In this document: positions 1 to 5,205 of the stretch, piece by piece
Position numbering within the stretch: position 1 is the stretch's first letter
Layout of the letters: each line of letters opens with the position of its first letter
Source: CAZEIW01 sp964512305
Lineage (GTDB): Bacteria; Pseudomonadota; Gammaproteobacteria; Burkholderiales; Burkholderiaceae_F
Assembly: GCA_964512305.1 (NCBI GenBank)
Contig: CAZEIW010000040.1
Span: 1 to 5,241 of the forward strand
Reading direction: 5' to 3'
Length of the DNA stretch: 5,241 nt
Notes under the pieces: model-generated
Databases searched by the model: none
Told to the model about the DNA's origin: nothing
What the model saw: the letters and a program-made list of their open reading frames with translations, nothing else
Program-made: the position numbers and the translations under genes

Positions 1-582
1 CTGCGCACGATCATGGGCCTTTGGAAGGCGTCGGCCGGCCGCATCCGCTACGACGGCCGCGACATCACGGCGGTGGCGACGCCCGACCTGGCGCGCGCCG
101 GCATCGCATACGTGCCCGAGAACATGGGGATTTTCGCCGGCCTCACCGTGCGTGAAAACCTGGTCCTCGCGAGCCGCGCAGGCCGCTTCGACGACGCCCG
201 GCTGCAGTGGATCTTCGGCCTGTTCCCCGCGCTCGAGAAGTTCTGGCACGGGCAGGCAGGAAACCTGTCGGGGGGGCAGAAGCAGATGGTTGCGATCGCG
301 CGCGCGATCGTCGAGCCCCGCAAGCTGCTGCTCGTCGACGAGCCGACCAAGGGCCTGGCGCCGGCGATCATCGGCGCGATGGTGGAAGCGTTCCGGCAGC
401 TCAAGCGCGACACCACGATGCTCGTGGTCGAGCAGAACTTCAATTTCGCGCGCGCCCTCGGCGACCGGGTGGCGGTGATGGATTCCGGCCGGATCGTGCA
501 CACCGGGACGATGGCGGCGCTCGCCGGGGACGACGGGCTGCAGCAGCGCCTGCTGGGGCTCTCGCTGGACTCGCACCAATGA
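1..582 (+). CDS. livF: Branched-chain amino acid type ABC transporter ATP-binding protein LivF (5' end outside window)
   Basis: Cytoplasmic ATPase subunit that powers a Liv/HAAT-type importer together with the LivH and LivM permeases encoded next to it. The frame is open from base 1, and the visible 193 residues begin LRTIMGL, the segment that normally follows Walker A. The N-terminus with Walker A therefore lies upstream of the window, and the ATG at 13 is internal. Visible motifs are a Q-loop region AYVPENMGIF (residues 37-46) followed by LTVRENL, the ABC signature LSGGQ (89-93), Walker B LLLVDEP (109-115), and VVEQN (142-146). Gln in the H-loop position is usual for LivF, whereas LivG has EHD, and this is why I call LivF. 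The C-terminus (DSGRIVHTGT) is typical. The stop overlaps the livH start as ATGA (579-582). A LivG partner and the substrate-binding protein are not in the window and may lie upstream. Confidence 0.93.
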   Translation: MRTIMGLWKASAGRIRYDGRDITAVATPDLARAGIAYVPENMGIFAGLTVRENLVLASRAGRFDDARLQWIFGLFPALEKFWHGQAGNLSGGQKQMVAIARAIVEPRKLLLVDEPTKGLAPAIIGAMVEAFRQLKRDTTMLVVEQNFNFARALGDRVAVMDSGRIVHTGTMAALAGDDGLQQRLLGLSLDSHQ

Positions 583-1622
583 CGGGAACCGCCGGCACCG
601 GCCCTGCACCCGGCGCGCCCACCGCGGCGGGCACCGGGCCATCCGTGCGCGCGCGCGTCGACTGGCGTCCGCTCGCGCTGGTCGCGGCGATCTCCGCCGC
701 AGCGCTGCCGCTGGTGTCGAGCGTGCCGACCTGGGTCACGCTGAGCATCGCGGGGCTGGCGATGGGCATGATGATCTTCATCATGGCCTCGGGGCTGACG
801 CTCGTCTTCGGCCTGATGGACGTGATGAACTTCGCCCACGGCGCCTTCATCTCGGTCGGCGCATACGCGGCCGCGTCGGTGCTGGTCGCGATGGGCGCGG
901 CGATGCAGGCGTCCAGCCTCGTGCAGAACCTCGGCGCGATGCTGGCGGCGATCGCGGCCGCGATGTTCGTCGCCGGGCTTCTCGGCTGGTTCTTCGAGCG
1001 TGTCGTGATCCGCCCGGTGTACGGCAACCACCTGAAGCAGATCCTGGTGACCGTCGGCGGCCTGACCGTGTGCGAGCAGCTCATTCTCGCCCTCTGGGGG
1101 CCCGACACGGTGCCGCTCCCCCGTCCGGCGTCGCTCGGCGGCGCGCTGTCGTTCGGGGACGTGGTGATCGAGCGCTACCGCGTGTTCGCGGTCGTGGTCG
1201 GGCTGGCGCTGTTCGTTTCGATGTGGCTGGTGCTCAATCGCACCCGGCTCGGGCTGCTGGTGCGCGCGGGGGTCGAGAACGCCGAGATGGTCGAATCGCT
1301 CGGCTACCGGATCCGGCGCCTGTTCGTCGGGGTCTTCGTCGCCGGCAGCGCGCTCGCCGGTCTCGGCGGCGTGATGTGGGCGATGTACCAGGAATCGGTC
1401 ACTGCGACGATGGGGGCGCAGCTGATGGTGCTGATCTTCATCGTGATCATCATCGGCGGGCTCGGCTCGGTCGGCGGCTGCTTCGTCGGCGCGCTGCTGG
1501 TCGGCCTGGTCGCCAACTACGTCGGCTTCGTCGCGCCGAAGCTCGCCCTCGGCACCAACATCATGCTGATGGCGCTGGTCCTGCTCTGGCGTCCGCGCGG
1601 CCTCTATCCGGTGGGCAGGTGA
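579..1622 (+). CDS. livH: Branched-chain amino acid type ABC transporter permease LivH
   Basis: Inner-membrane permease, 347 aa, expected to pair with LivM to form the substrate channel. The start at 579 overlaps the livF stop as ATGA. It gives a short hydrophilic Gly/Pro/Ala-rich N-terminal tail (about residues 1-28), slightly longer than in many LivH proteins, before the first membrane segment (about 31-48). Further hydrophobic segments lie at about 52-78, 88-107, 116-138, 155-173, 202-220, 246-270 and 280-336. Family motifs are GLTLVFGLMDVMNFAHGAF (72-90) and the cytoplasmic EAA-like loop RAGVENAEMVESLGY (229-243), which contacts the ATPases. GGLGSVGG (293-300) and the C-terminal RPRGLYP (338-344) are also present. 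The frame stays open far upstream (to 207), but that part overlaps livF and has no transporter character, so the coupled ATG is preferred. Its stop and the livM ATG share one base. Substrate is not determinable; relatives carry branched-chain amino acids, amides, urea or aromatic acids. Confidence 0.93.
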   Translation: MTGTAGTGPAPGAPTAAGTGPSVRARVDWRPLALVAAISAAALPLVSSVPTWVTLSIAGLAMGMMIFIMASGLTLVFGLMDVMNFAHGAFISVGAYAAASVLVAMGAAMQASSLVQNLGAMLAAIAAAMFVAGLLGWFFERVVIRPVYGNHLKQILVTVGGLTVCEQLILALWGPDTVPLPRPASLGGALSFGDVVIERYRVFAVVVGLALFVSMWLVLNRTRLGLLVRAGVENAEMVESLGYRIRRLFVGVFVAGSALAGLGGVMWAMYQESVTATMGAQLMVLIFIVIIIGGLGSVGGCFVGALLVGLVANYVGFVAPKLALGTNIMLMALVLLWRPRGLYPVGR

Positions 1623-2749
1623 TGGCGGCGGGCGCGATCCCTCCGGCAGGCCGGGCCGCGGCGCTGATATCGGGCGACCTGCCGCGCAGCCGCGTGCTGG
1701 CGGCGCTGCTGCTGGCCATTCTGGCCGGCCTGGCGCTGGCGCCGTTCGTGTTCCCGGGCACGCGTTCGCTCGACGTCGCGGCGAAGGTGCTGGTGTTCAT
1801 GCTGCTGACCGCGAGCTACGACCTGCTGCTCGGCTACACCGGCATCGTCTCGTTCGCCCACACGATGTTCTTCGGCATCGGCGGCTACGGCATAGGCATC
1901 GCCGCCAGCGGCCTCGGCCCGAACTGGGGCGCGCTGGCGCTCGGCGTCGCGCTGGCGCTGCCGGCGGCGGCGGTCGTCGCGCTCGCCGTGGGCCTGTTGA
2001 GCCTGCGCGTGCGCGCGATTTTCTTCGCGATGATCACGCTCGCGGTGGCATCGTTCTTCCAGATCCTCGCGTCGCAGCTGTCGGACCTGACCGGCGGCGA
2101 GGACGGCCTGAACTTCAAGCTGCCCGCGCTGCTGTCGCCGGCGACGAGGTTCGCCGAAGCGCCGGTGCTCGGCGTGGCCGTCAACGGGCGCCTGCTCGCC
2201 TACTACCTCGTGTTCGCGGTGGTGCTCGCGCTGCTGCTGGCCCTGCTGCGCGTGGTGAACTCGCCGTTCGGGCGCGTGCTGCAGGCCATCCGCGAGAACG
2301 AGTTCCGCGCCGAGGCCCTCGGATACCGCACGGTGATCTACCGCAGCGCGGCCAATGTCCTCGCGGCCATGGTCGCGGTGGTCGCCGGTGCGCTGTACGC
2401 GCTGTGGCTGCGCTATACGGGCCCCGATACGACGCTTTCGTTCGGGATCATGATCGACCTGCTGCTGATGGTCGTGATCGGCGGCATGGGGACGATCTAC
2501 GGGGCGATCGTCGGCGCGACGCTGTTCGTCGTGGCGCAGAACTACCTGCAGGACCTGATGAAGCTCGCCGCCGATGCGGCCTCCGGGCTGCCGGTCCTGC
2601 CCCGCCTGCTCCATCCCGACCGCTGGCTGCTCTGGCTCGGGGTGCTGTTCGTCGTCTGCGTATACCGCTTCCCGCTCGGCATCGTCGGGCGTCTGCGCGC
2701 GCCTTCCCCACCGCGGAAGGCGCCGGGAAAACCACAGGCGGGGTCATGA
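1622..2749 (+). CDS. livM: Branched-chain amino acid type ABC transporter permease LivM
   Basis: Second inner-membrane permease of the importer, 375 aa. The ATG at 1622 shares its A with the livH stop (TGATG, 1620-1624). A GGGCAGG stretch just upstream may act as a ribosome binding site. A hydrophilic N-terminus (about 1-23) precedes hydrophobic segments at about 24-44, 53-70, 80-97, 104-126, 132-150, 190-210, 243-262, 272-305 and 333-350. LivM family motifs are LLLGYTGIVSFAHTMFFGI (68-86), the TGGEDGL loop (157-163), the EAA-like loop QAIRENEFRAEALGY (221-235), VVIGGMGTIYGAIVGA (284-299) and a C-terminal RFPLGIVG (349-356). A basic, proline-rich tail (357-375) follows. The order livF-livH-livM places it in the middle of a coupled operon. 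The longer open frame upstream of 1622 is a shadow over livH. The substrate cannot be read from the sequence. Confidence 0.93.
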   Translation: MAAGAIPPAGRAAALISGDLPRSRVLAALLLAILAGLALAPFVFPGTRSLDVAAKVLVFMLLTASYDLLLGYTGIVSFAHTMFFGIGGYGIGIAASGLGPNWGALALGVALALPAAAVVALAVGLLSLRVRAIFFAMITLAVASFFQILASQLSDLTGGEDGLNFKLPALLSPATRFAEAPVLGVAVNGRLLAYYLVFAVVLALLLALLRVVNSPFGRVLQAIRENEFRAEALGYRTVIYRSAANVLAAMVAVVAGALYALWLRYTGPDTTLSFGIMIDLLLMVVIGGMGTIYGAIVGATLFVVAQNYLQDLMKLAADAASGLPVLPRLLHPDRWLLWLGVLFVVCVYRFPLGIVGRLRAPSPPRKAPGKPQAGS

Positions 2750-3594
2750 CCTTCACCTCGAACTACGCCGTCTGCGAAGAGCGCGAGATCCACTACACCG
2801 AGTGGGGCGCGCACCACGCCGAGACGGTCGTTGCGTGGCACGGGCTGGCACGCACGGGCCGCGACATGGACGACATCGCCGCGCGCCTGTCGCGGCGCTA
2901 TCGCGTCATCTGCCCCGACACGATCGGCCGCGGCCTGTCGCAGTGGAGCCCCGCGCCCGAGCGCGAGTACTGCCTCGCCTTCTACGCCCGCATCGCGGTT
3001 TCGCTGCTCGACCGGCTGGGCGTCGGCCCGGTGCATTGGCTCGGCACTTCGATGGGCGGGGCGCTCGGCATCCATCTGGCGGCCGGCGCCTTGCGGGGGC
3101 GGCTGCGCCGGCTCGTCCTCAACGACATAGGACCGGAGCTCGGCGCCGCGGCGCTGGCGCGGATACGCGCGTACGCCGGGCAGCCGCCGCGCTTCGAGCG
3201 CCTGTCCGAGCTCGAGCAGTATTTCCGCACGGTCTATCGGCCGTACGGCTGGCTGTCCGACGATCAGTGGCGGCGCCTCGCGGAGACTTCGATGCGCCGC
3301 CTTCCCGACGGCGGCGTGACGCCGCACTACGATCCCAAAATGGTGCTGCAGTTCGAGCATCATCCGCAGGACTACGATCAGTGGCCGGCGTACGACGCCA
3401 TCGACGTGCCGACGCTGTGCCTGCGTGGCGCCGAATCCGACCTGCTGCTGGCCGGGACGGCCGAGCGGATGCGGACCCGCGGACCGCGCGCGGTGGTCGT
3501 GACGATCCCGGACTGCGGGCATGCGCCCGCCCTGAACGTGCCGGCGCAGTGGCAGCTCGTGGAGCGATTCCTGCTCGGCGAGGAAGGCCCGTGA
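2746..3594 (+). CDS. Alpha/beta-fold hydrolase, substrate unknown
   Basis: Predicted soluble cytoplasmic serine hydrolase of 282 aa with no signal peptide. The ATG at 2746 overlaps the livM stop (ATGA) and has a purine-rich GGCGGGG about 2 bases upstream. The alpha/beta hydrolase order is complete. WHG (31-33) is the oxyanion-hole segment. The nucleophile elbow is GTSMGG (100-105) with Ser102. LRGAESDLL (226-234) offers Asp232 as the catalytic acid, and DCGHAPAL (256-263) offers His259 as the base. The cap region (about 130-210) is rich in Arg, Tyr and Trp. The length is normal for the family. It resembles the widespread, mostly uncharacterised hydrolases near lactonases and ester or C-C bond hydrolases, so an enol-lactonase, esterase or thioesterase are all possible. 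Coupling to the transporter suggests that it acts on the imported compound or a downstream intermediate; that is inference. The insertion sequence lies just beyond the stop, leaving the reading frame intact. Confidence 0.88.
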   Translation: MTFTSNYAVCEEREIHYTEWGAHHAETVVAWHGLARTGRDMDDIAARLSRRYRVICPDTIGRGLSQWSPAPEREYCLAFYARIAVSLLDRLGVGPVHWLGTSMGGALGIHLAAGALRGRLRRLVLNDIGPELGAAALARIRAYAGQPPRFERLSELEQYFRTVYRPYGWLSDDQWRRLAETSMRRLPDGGVTPHYDPKMVLQFEHHPQDYDQWPAYDAIDVPTLCLRGAESDLLLAGTAERMRTRGPRAVVVTIPDCGHAPALNVPAQWQLVERFLLGEEGP

Positions 3595-3599
3595 GACAC
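3586..3599. repeat. Left half of a palindrome split by the insertion sequence
   Basis: GGCCCGTGAGACAC spans the hydrolase stop codon. Its ACAC (3596-3599) recurs at 4970-4973 on the far side of the element. Removing one ACAC and everything between joins this half to GGGCC (4974-4978), giving GGCCCGTGAGACACGGGCC. This is a perfect 8-bp inverted repeat with a 3-nt AGA loop. It overlaps the end of the operon and may have been a stem-loop protecting or terminating the liv transcript. No T-run follows, so a classical intrinsic terminator is not supported. Confidence 0.7.
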
Positions 3600-3603
3600 C
3601 CTG

Positions 3604-3609
3604 TGTCAA
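3604..3609 (-). promoter_or_regulatory. Outward -35 hexamer in the right end of the insertion sequence
   Basis: On the - strand, shortly after the transposase stop, the perfect sigma-70 -35 hexamer TTGACA points out of the element. In the IS110 member IS621, excision as a circle joins a -35 in the right end to the left end, building a promoter for the guide RNA and transposase. The position here fits that scheme. If the circle closes at ACAC, a spacer of about 16-18 bases ends in a GC-rich stretch with no good -10 hexamer, so promoter strength is uncertain. Confidence 0.4.
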
Positions 3610-3611
3610 GC

Positions 3612-4823
3612 CTAGGTGGCGGAGGCTGCGAGACGCAGCGCGCCACGATGGCGCTCGGGGTCGTAAGGTTGATGGTTGATCCAGGCGCGCCAGAGGACGC
3701 GGATCCATGCTCGCGCGAGGACGCGCACGGCGTGGGTGTGATCGCAGCCGCGGGCGCGCGCCTTGGCGTAGATGTTGGCGGCCCAATCGCTGGCGTGGCG
3801 GGAGTTGTCGGCCAGGCAGGTGAGCGCACGGCGCAGCCGATGGTTGCAGGCCCAGCGGAAGGCAACGGCCTTGGACTTGCCGGACTGGTAGGTGACGGGG
3901 GTGACGCCGGCTTCGGCGGCCAGACGTTCTTCGCTGTCGAAGCGCTCGCGCACGCTGCCGAGTTCAGCGAGGATTTGTGCGGCGCAGATGCGGCCAGCGC
4001 GAGGGAAGCTCATCAGGAGTTGGCCGTCCTCGAGGCTGGCAACGTGGTGCTCGATTCGGAAGGAGAGCAGGCGGATCTGCTCGACCAGGCTCGACAGAGT
4101 CCGAGCCAGGCTGAGGGCGAGCTCGCCTTTGGCGTCGGCCTCCAGTTCGCCGGCGTGGCCGATGGCAGCCTCGTGCAGGCGCGCCAGCAGCTCTTCGGGA
4201 CTGCGCCGGCCGCTGTAGGCGTGCTGCGCACAGAAGGCGGCCATGCGCTTGGGGCCGAGGCGAGCGGCGCTCTGGGGCGTTGGATAGCGCTCGATGAAGG
4301 CCAGCGCGATGGGCGAGTCGATCTCGGCGAAGACGCTCGCGGCGCCGGGCCAGAACGACTCGAGCAGGCTGCGCAGCTGGTTGGCCAGGTGCTGGCGGGT
4401 GACCACCAGGTCGTCGCGGCCGCGCACCAGCGCGCGCAGCGCGCGGATGTCGTCGCCTTGCGGGGCCAGCGGCTTGAAGCGGTGGCCATCGGTGCGCAAC
4501 AGATCGGCCAGCAGGAAGGCATCGGAAGCATCGCTCTTGGCGCCGTGGCTGCGATAGCGCGGGCGGGTGGCCTTGACGATGTTGGGATGGATTGGGAAGA
4601 CCTGGTGGCCGGCTTCCACCAGGGCATCGACGATCAGGCCCGAAGGCCGTTCGATGGCGATCGGCAGCTCGCTGCCATAAGGGCGCAGCTTGCGCTCCAA
4701 GTCGGCCAGACCCTTGGCGTCGTGGCTGACCTCAAAGTGCTCGCAAACCGCGCCTTGTGCGTCGATGATGCACACGGCGTGGCTGCGGCTGGCCCAGTCC
4801 AATCCGGCGAACAAAATAGGCAT
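3612..4823 (-). CDS. IS110-family DEDD transposase (recombinase)
   Basis: 403-aa recombinase that moves the element. IS110-family enzymes combine a RuvC-like DEDD domain with a C-terminal domain bearing a serine nucleophile. The N-terminal domain (about 5-165) shows Asp9 in GLDW, Glu58 in AIERPSG, and Asp98 and Asp101 in KSDASDAFLLADLL, completing the DEDD set. A helical linker follows (about 225-265). The C-terminal Transposase_20-like domain (about 270-355) includes SFPRAGRICAAQILAELG, LAAEAGVTPVTYQSGK with the likely nucleophile Ser314, and a basic NHRLRRAL segment. The tail (356-403) is Arg/Trp-rich. At 403 aa it is longer than IS621 but within the family range. The start at 4823 is supported by a well-placed AGGAG. 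No frameshift or missing catalytic residue is seen, so the enzyme looks functional. Base composition is similar to that of the surrounding genes. Confidence 0.95.
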   Translation of the reverse strand: MPILFAGLDWASRSHAVCIIDAQGAVCEHFEVSHDAKGLADLERKLRPYGSELPIAIERPSGLIVDALVEAGHQVFPIHPNIVKATRPRYRSHGAKSDASDAFLLADLLRTDGHRFKPLAPQGDDIRALRALVRGRDDLVVTRQHLANQLRSLLESFWPGAASVFAEIDSPIALAFIERYPTPQSAARLGPKRMAAFCAQHAYSGRRSPEELLARLHEAAIGHAGELEADAKGELALSLARTLSSLVEQIRLLSFRIEHHVASLEDGQLLMSFPRAGRICAAQILAELGSVRERFDSEERLAAEAGVTPVTYQSGKSKAVAFRWACNHRLRRALTCLADNSRHASDWAANIYAKARARGCDHTHAVRVLARAWIRVLWRAWINHQPYDPERHRGALRLAASAT

Positions 4824-4830
4824 GGACGGT

Positions 4831-4836
4831 CTCCTG
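4831..4836 (-). promoter_or_regulatory. Ribosome binding site of the transposase
   Basis: Read on the - strand, CAGGAG lies 7 bases before the ATG at 4823. It is a strong Shine-Dalgarno match and fixes the transposase start. It sits about 25 bases downstream of the candidate guide-RNA stem, outside that structure. Confidence 0.7.
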
Positions 4837-4859
4837 CAAGTTGCGGTATGACTCGCCGT

Positions 4860-4948
4860 GCCGGAAGCCCACGCGGGACGCTCATTGACAGGCGCTCTCG
4901 GCTGCAGACCTTGGCGCTACACCCTGTGGCCCGTCTGGGTCTTCCGGC
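4860..4948 (-). ncRNA. Candidate IS110 bridge RNA / seekRNA core
   Basis: In the non-coding region upstream of the transposase, the - strand can fold into a long closed stem. GCCGGAAG (4948-4941) pairs with CTTCCGGC (4867-4860). After a one-base bulge, CCCA pairs with TGGG, and after a 2x2 internal loop CGGG (4933-4930) pairs with CCCG (4877-4874), giving 16 base pairs in all. One base inside the stem, the RNA reads CACAGGGTGT (4928-4919), identical to the - strand of the element's other end (3605-3596). On the opposite side of the loop, CCTGTCAA (4892-4885) is complementary to TTGACAGG, close to the right-end TTGACACAGG. In bridge RNAs, loops with one guide copying and one complementing the DNA specify donor and target. 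This fold and match fit a donor-binding loop. The transcript ends and the target guides are not resolved. Confidence 0.55.
4919..4928. repeat. 10-bp copy of the element's right end inside the non-coding region
   Basis: ACACCCTGTG here is an exact, same-orientation copy of 3596-3605, which straddles the inferred right end of the insertion sequence. Its other copy forms part of GACACCCTGTGTC (3595-3607), itself a palindrome with 5-base arms. I read this repeat as a guide sequence rather than as a target-site duplication, because it lies inside the 16-bp RNA stem. Confidence 0.6.
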
Positions 4949-4969
4949 TCCCTGCAGGCTGCGGGTCTC

Positions 4970-4978
4970 ACACGGGCC
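4970..4978. repeat. Right half of the palindrome split by the insertion sequence
   Basis: ACACGGGCC is the right partner of the palindrome half at 3586-3599. The ACAC is the duplicated stretch containing the crossover, and GGGCC is flanking DNA. The adjacent element end also reads GTCTCAC (4965-4971), the reverse complement of GTGAGAC (3591-3597), so the two junctions look more symmetrical than the target alone requires. Confidence 0.65.
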
Positions 4979-5080
4979 GTCGGGCGGCCAGCGCGCCGGG
5001 CAGTCGCTGCAGGGGCACGGAAGTCGTTCGGCAGCTTCCGCCTACCGCCTCGGCCGCGTCAACACGGCGAAGGTACCCCA
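4974..5080. other. Non-coding flank with two hairpins
   Basis: No convincing gene lies between the element and the micro-ORF repeats. One hairpin pairs GGCCG (4975-4979) with CGGCC (4985-4989) around a 5-base loop. A second pairs CGGAAG (5018-5023) with CTTCCG (5035-5040) around an 11-base loop. A + strand open frame ends at 5084 with residues AKVPQ, closely resembling the AKVAQ that ends the micro-ORF at 5146. The end of this region is therefore probably a more degenerate upstream copy of the repeat unit. I see no convincing -35/-10 pair. Confidence 0.5.
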
Positions 5081-5146
5081 ATGAGCGTGCCGGGCCGCCC
5101 CAAGCGCTCACAGCCCTTTGCGCGCAGCGCAAAGGTAGCCCAATGA
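5081..5146 (+). CDS. Possible 21-aa micro-ORF in repeat unit 1
   Basis: A small frame encodes MSVPGRPKRSQPFARSAKVAQ, basic and proline-containing with no membrane segment. GAAGG lies 7 bases before the ATG. Its stop overlaps the ATG of unit 2 (ATGA, 5143-5146), and its own ATG overlaps the stop of an upstream open frame in the same way (5081-5084). It could be a leader peptide coupling translation into the next unit. It could equally be a by-product of a DNA or RNA repeat. I do not recognise a function. Confidence 0.3.
   Translation: MSVPGRPKRSQPFARSAKVAQ
5115..5135 (+). promoter_or_regulatory. Perfect 9-bp hairpin holding a ribosome binding site
   Basis: CCTTTGCGC (5115-5123) pairs perfectly with GCGCAAAGG (5127-5135) around a GCA triloop. 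The right arm contains AAAGG, 7 bases before the ATG at 5143, so folding would hide the likely ribosome binding site. Unit 2 has the matching imperfect hairpin (5174-5196, same GCA loop), whose right arm runs into AAGGGAG before the ATG at 5206. Confidence 0.55.
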
Positions 5147-5205
5147 GCCCGCCGGGGCGCCCCAAGGGCGAATCCCCTCGCGCGCAGCGCCAAGGGAGTC
5201 CAGTC

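Larger units (their letters stand above)
3600..4973 (-). mobile_element. IS110-family (IS110 group) insertion sequence, about 1.37 kb
   Basis: The element is defined by a complete DEDD transposase on the - strand, a short downstream end (about 12-16 bases after the stop) and a non-coding region of about 150 bases upstream of the start. IS110-group elements carry their long non-coding region upstream of the transposase, while IS1111-group elements carry it downstream, so this is IS110 type. The boundaries are inferred from the shared ACAC at 3596-3599 and 4970-4973, whose collapse restores a perfect palindrome. The exact crossover dinucleotide within ACAC cannot be fixed. No terminal inverted repeats are evident, as expected for the group. 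The transposase is intact and the ends look unspoiled, so the copy may be active. It is inserted convergent to the liv operon, directly behind the hydrolase gene, and disrupts no recognised gene. Confidence 0.75.
5081..5205 (+). repeat. Two tandem 62/63-nt units with start codon, hairpin and ribosome binding site
   Basis: Unit 1 (5081-5142) and unit 2 (5143-5205) align with small gaps. Both start ATGAGC, share CGCCCCAAG at about the same place (unit 1 from 5096, unit 2 from 5158) and share GCGCGCAGCGC exactly (5120-5130 and 5180-5190). In each unit that block forms the apex of a hairpin, followed by a purine-rich AAAGG or AAGGGAG and then the next ATG. The last unit ends at the ATG of the downstream gene. 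The spacing is too regular, and the reading frame too well kept, for chance similarity. Confidence 0.75.

Noticed and set aside
142..146. Gln instead of His in the ATPase switch (residues 142-146 of the livF product, about bases 424-438)
   Set aside because: VEQN is the usual form in LivF, so it is not a defect.
48..1031. Long - strand open frames opposite livF, livH, livM and the hydrolase
   Set aside because: They are mirror images of strongly recognised genes, with His/Arg/Ala-rich low-complexity translations and no known motifs.
3586..3607. Intrinsic terminator after the hydrolase
   Set aside because: The reconstructed 8-bp palindrome has no following T-run, and in the present sequence its arms are separated by the element. 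The short GACAC/GTGTC palindrome (3595-3607) also lacks a T-run.
4885..4890. TTGACA on the + strand, a possible promoter toward the gene at 5206
   Set aside because: No acceptable -10 hexamer lies 16-18 bases downstream (the sequence there is GACCTTGG). The hexamer is better explained as the complement of the guide-like RNA segment.
2574..5084. An 836-codon + strand open frame crossing the hydrolase and the whole insertion sequence
   Set aside because: It runs out of frame with the hydrolase and antisense to the transposase, and its protein is low-complexity Arg/Ala/Gly. It is a product of high G+C. Only its last residues (AKVPQ) are informative, as part of the repeat region.
5081..5205. CRISPR array
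   Set aside because: The two 62/63-nt units are contiguous diverged copies without spacer and repeat alternation, and no cas gene is present.
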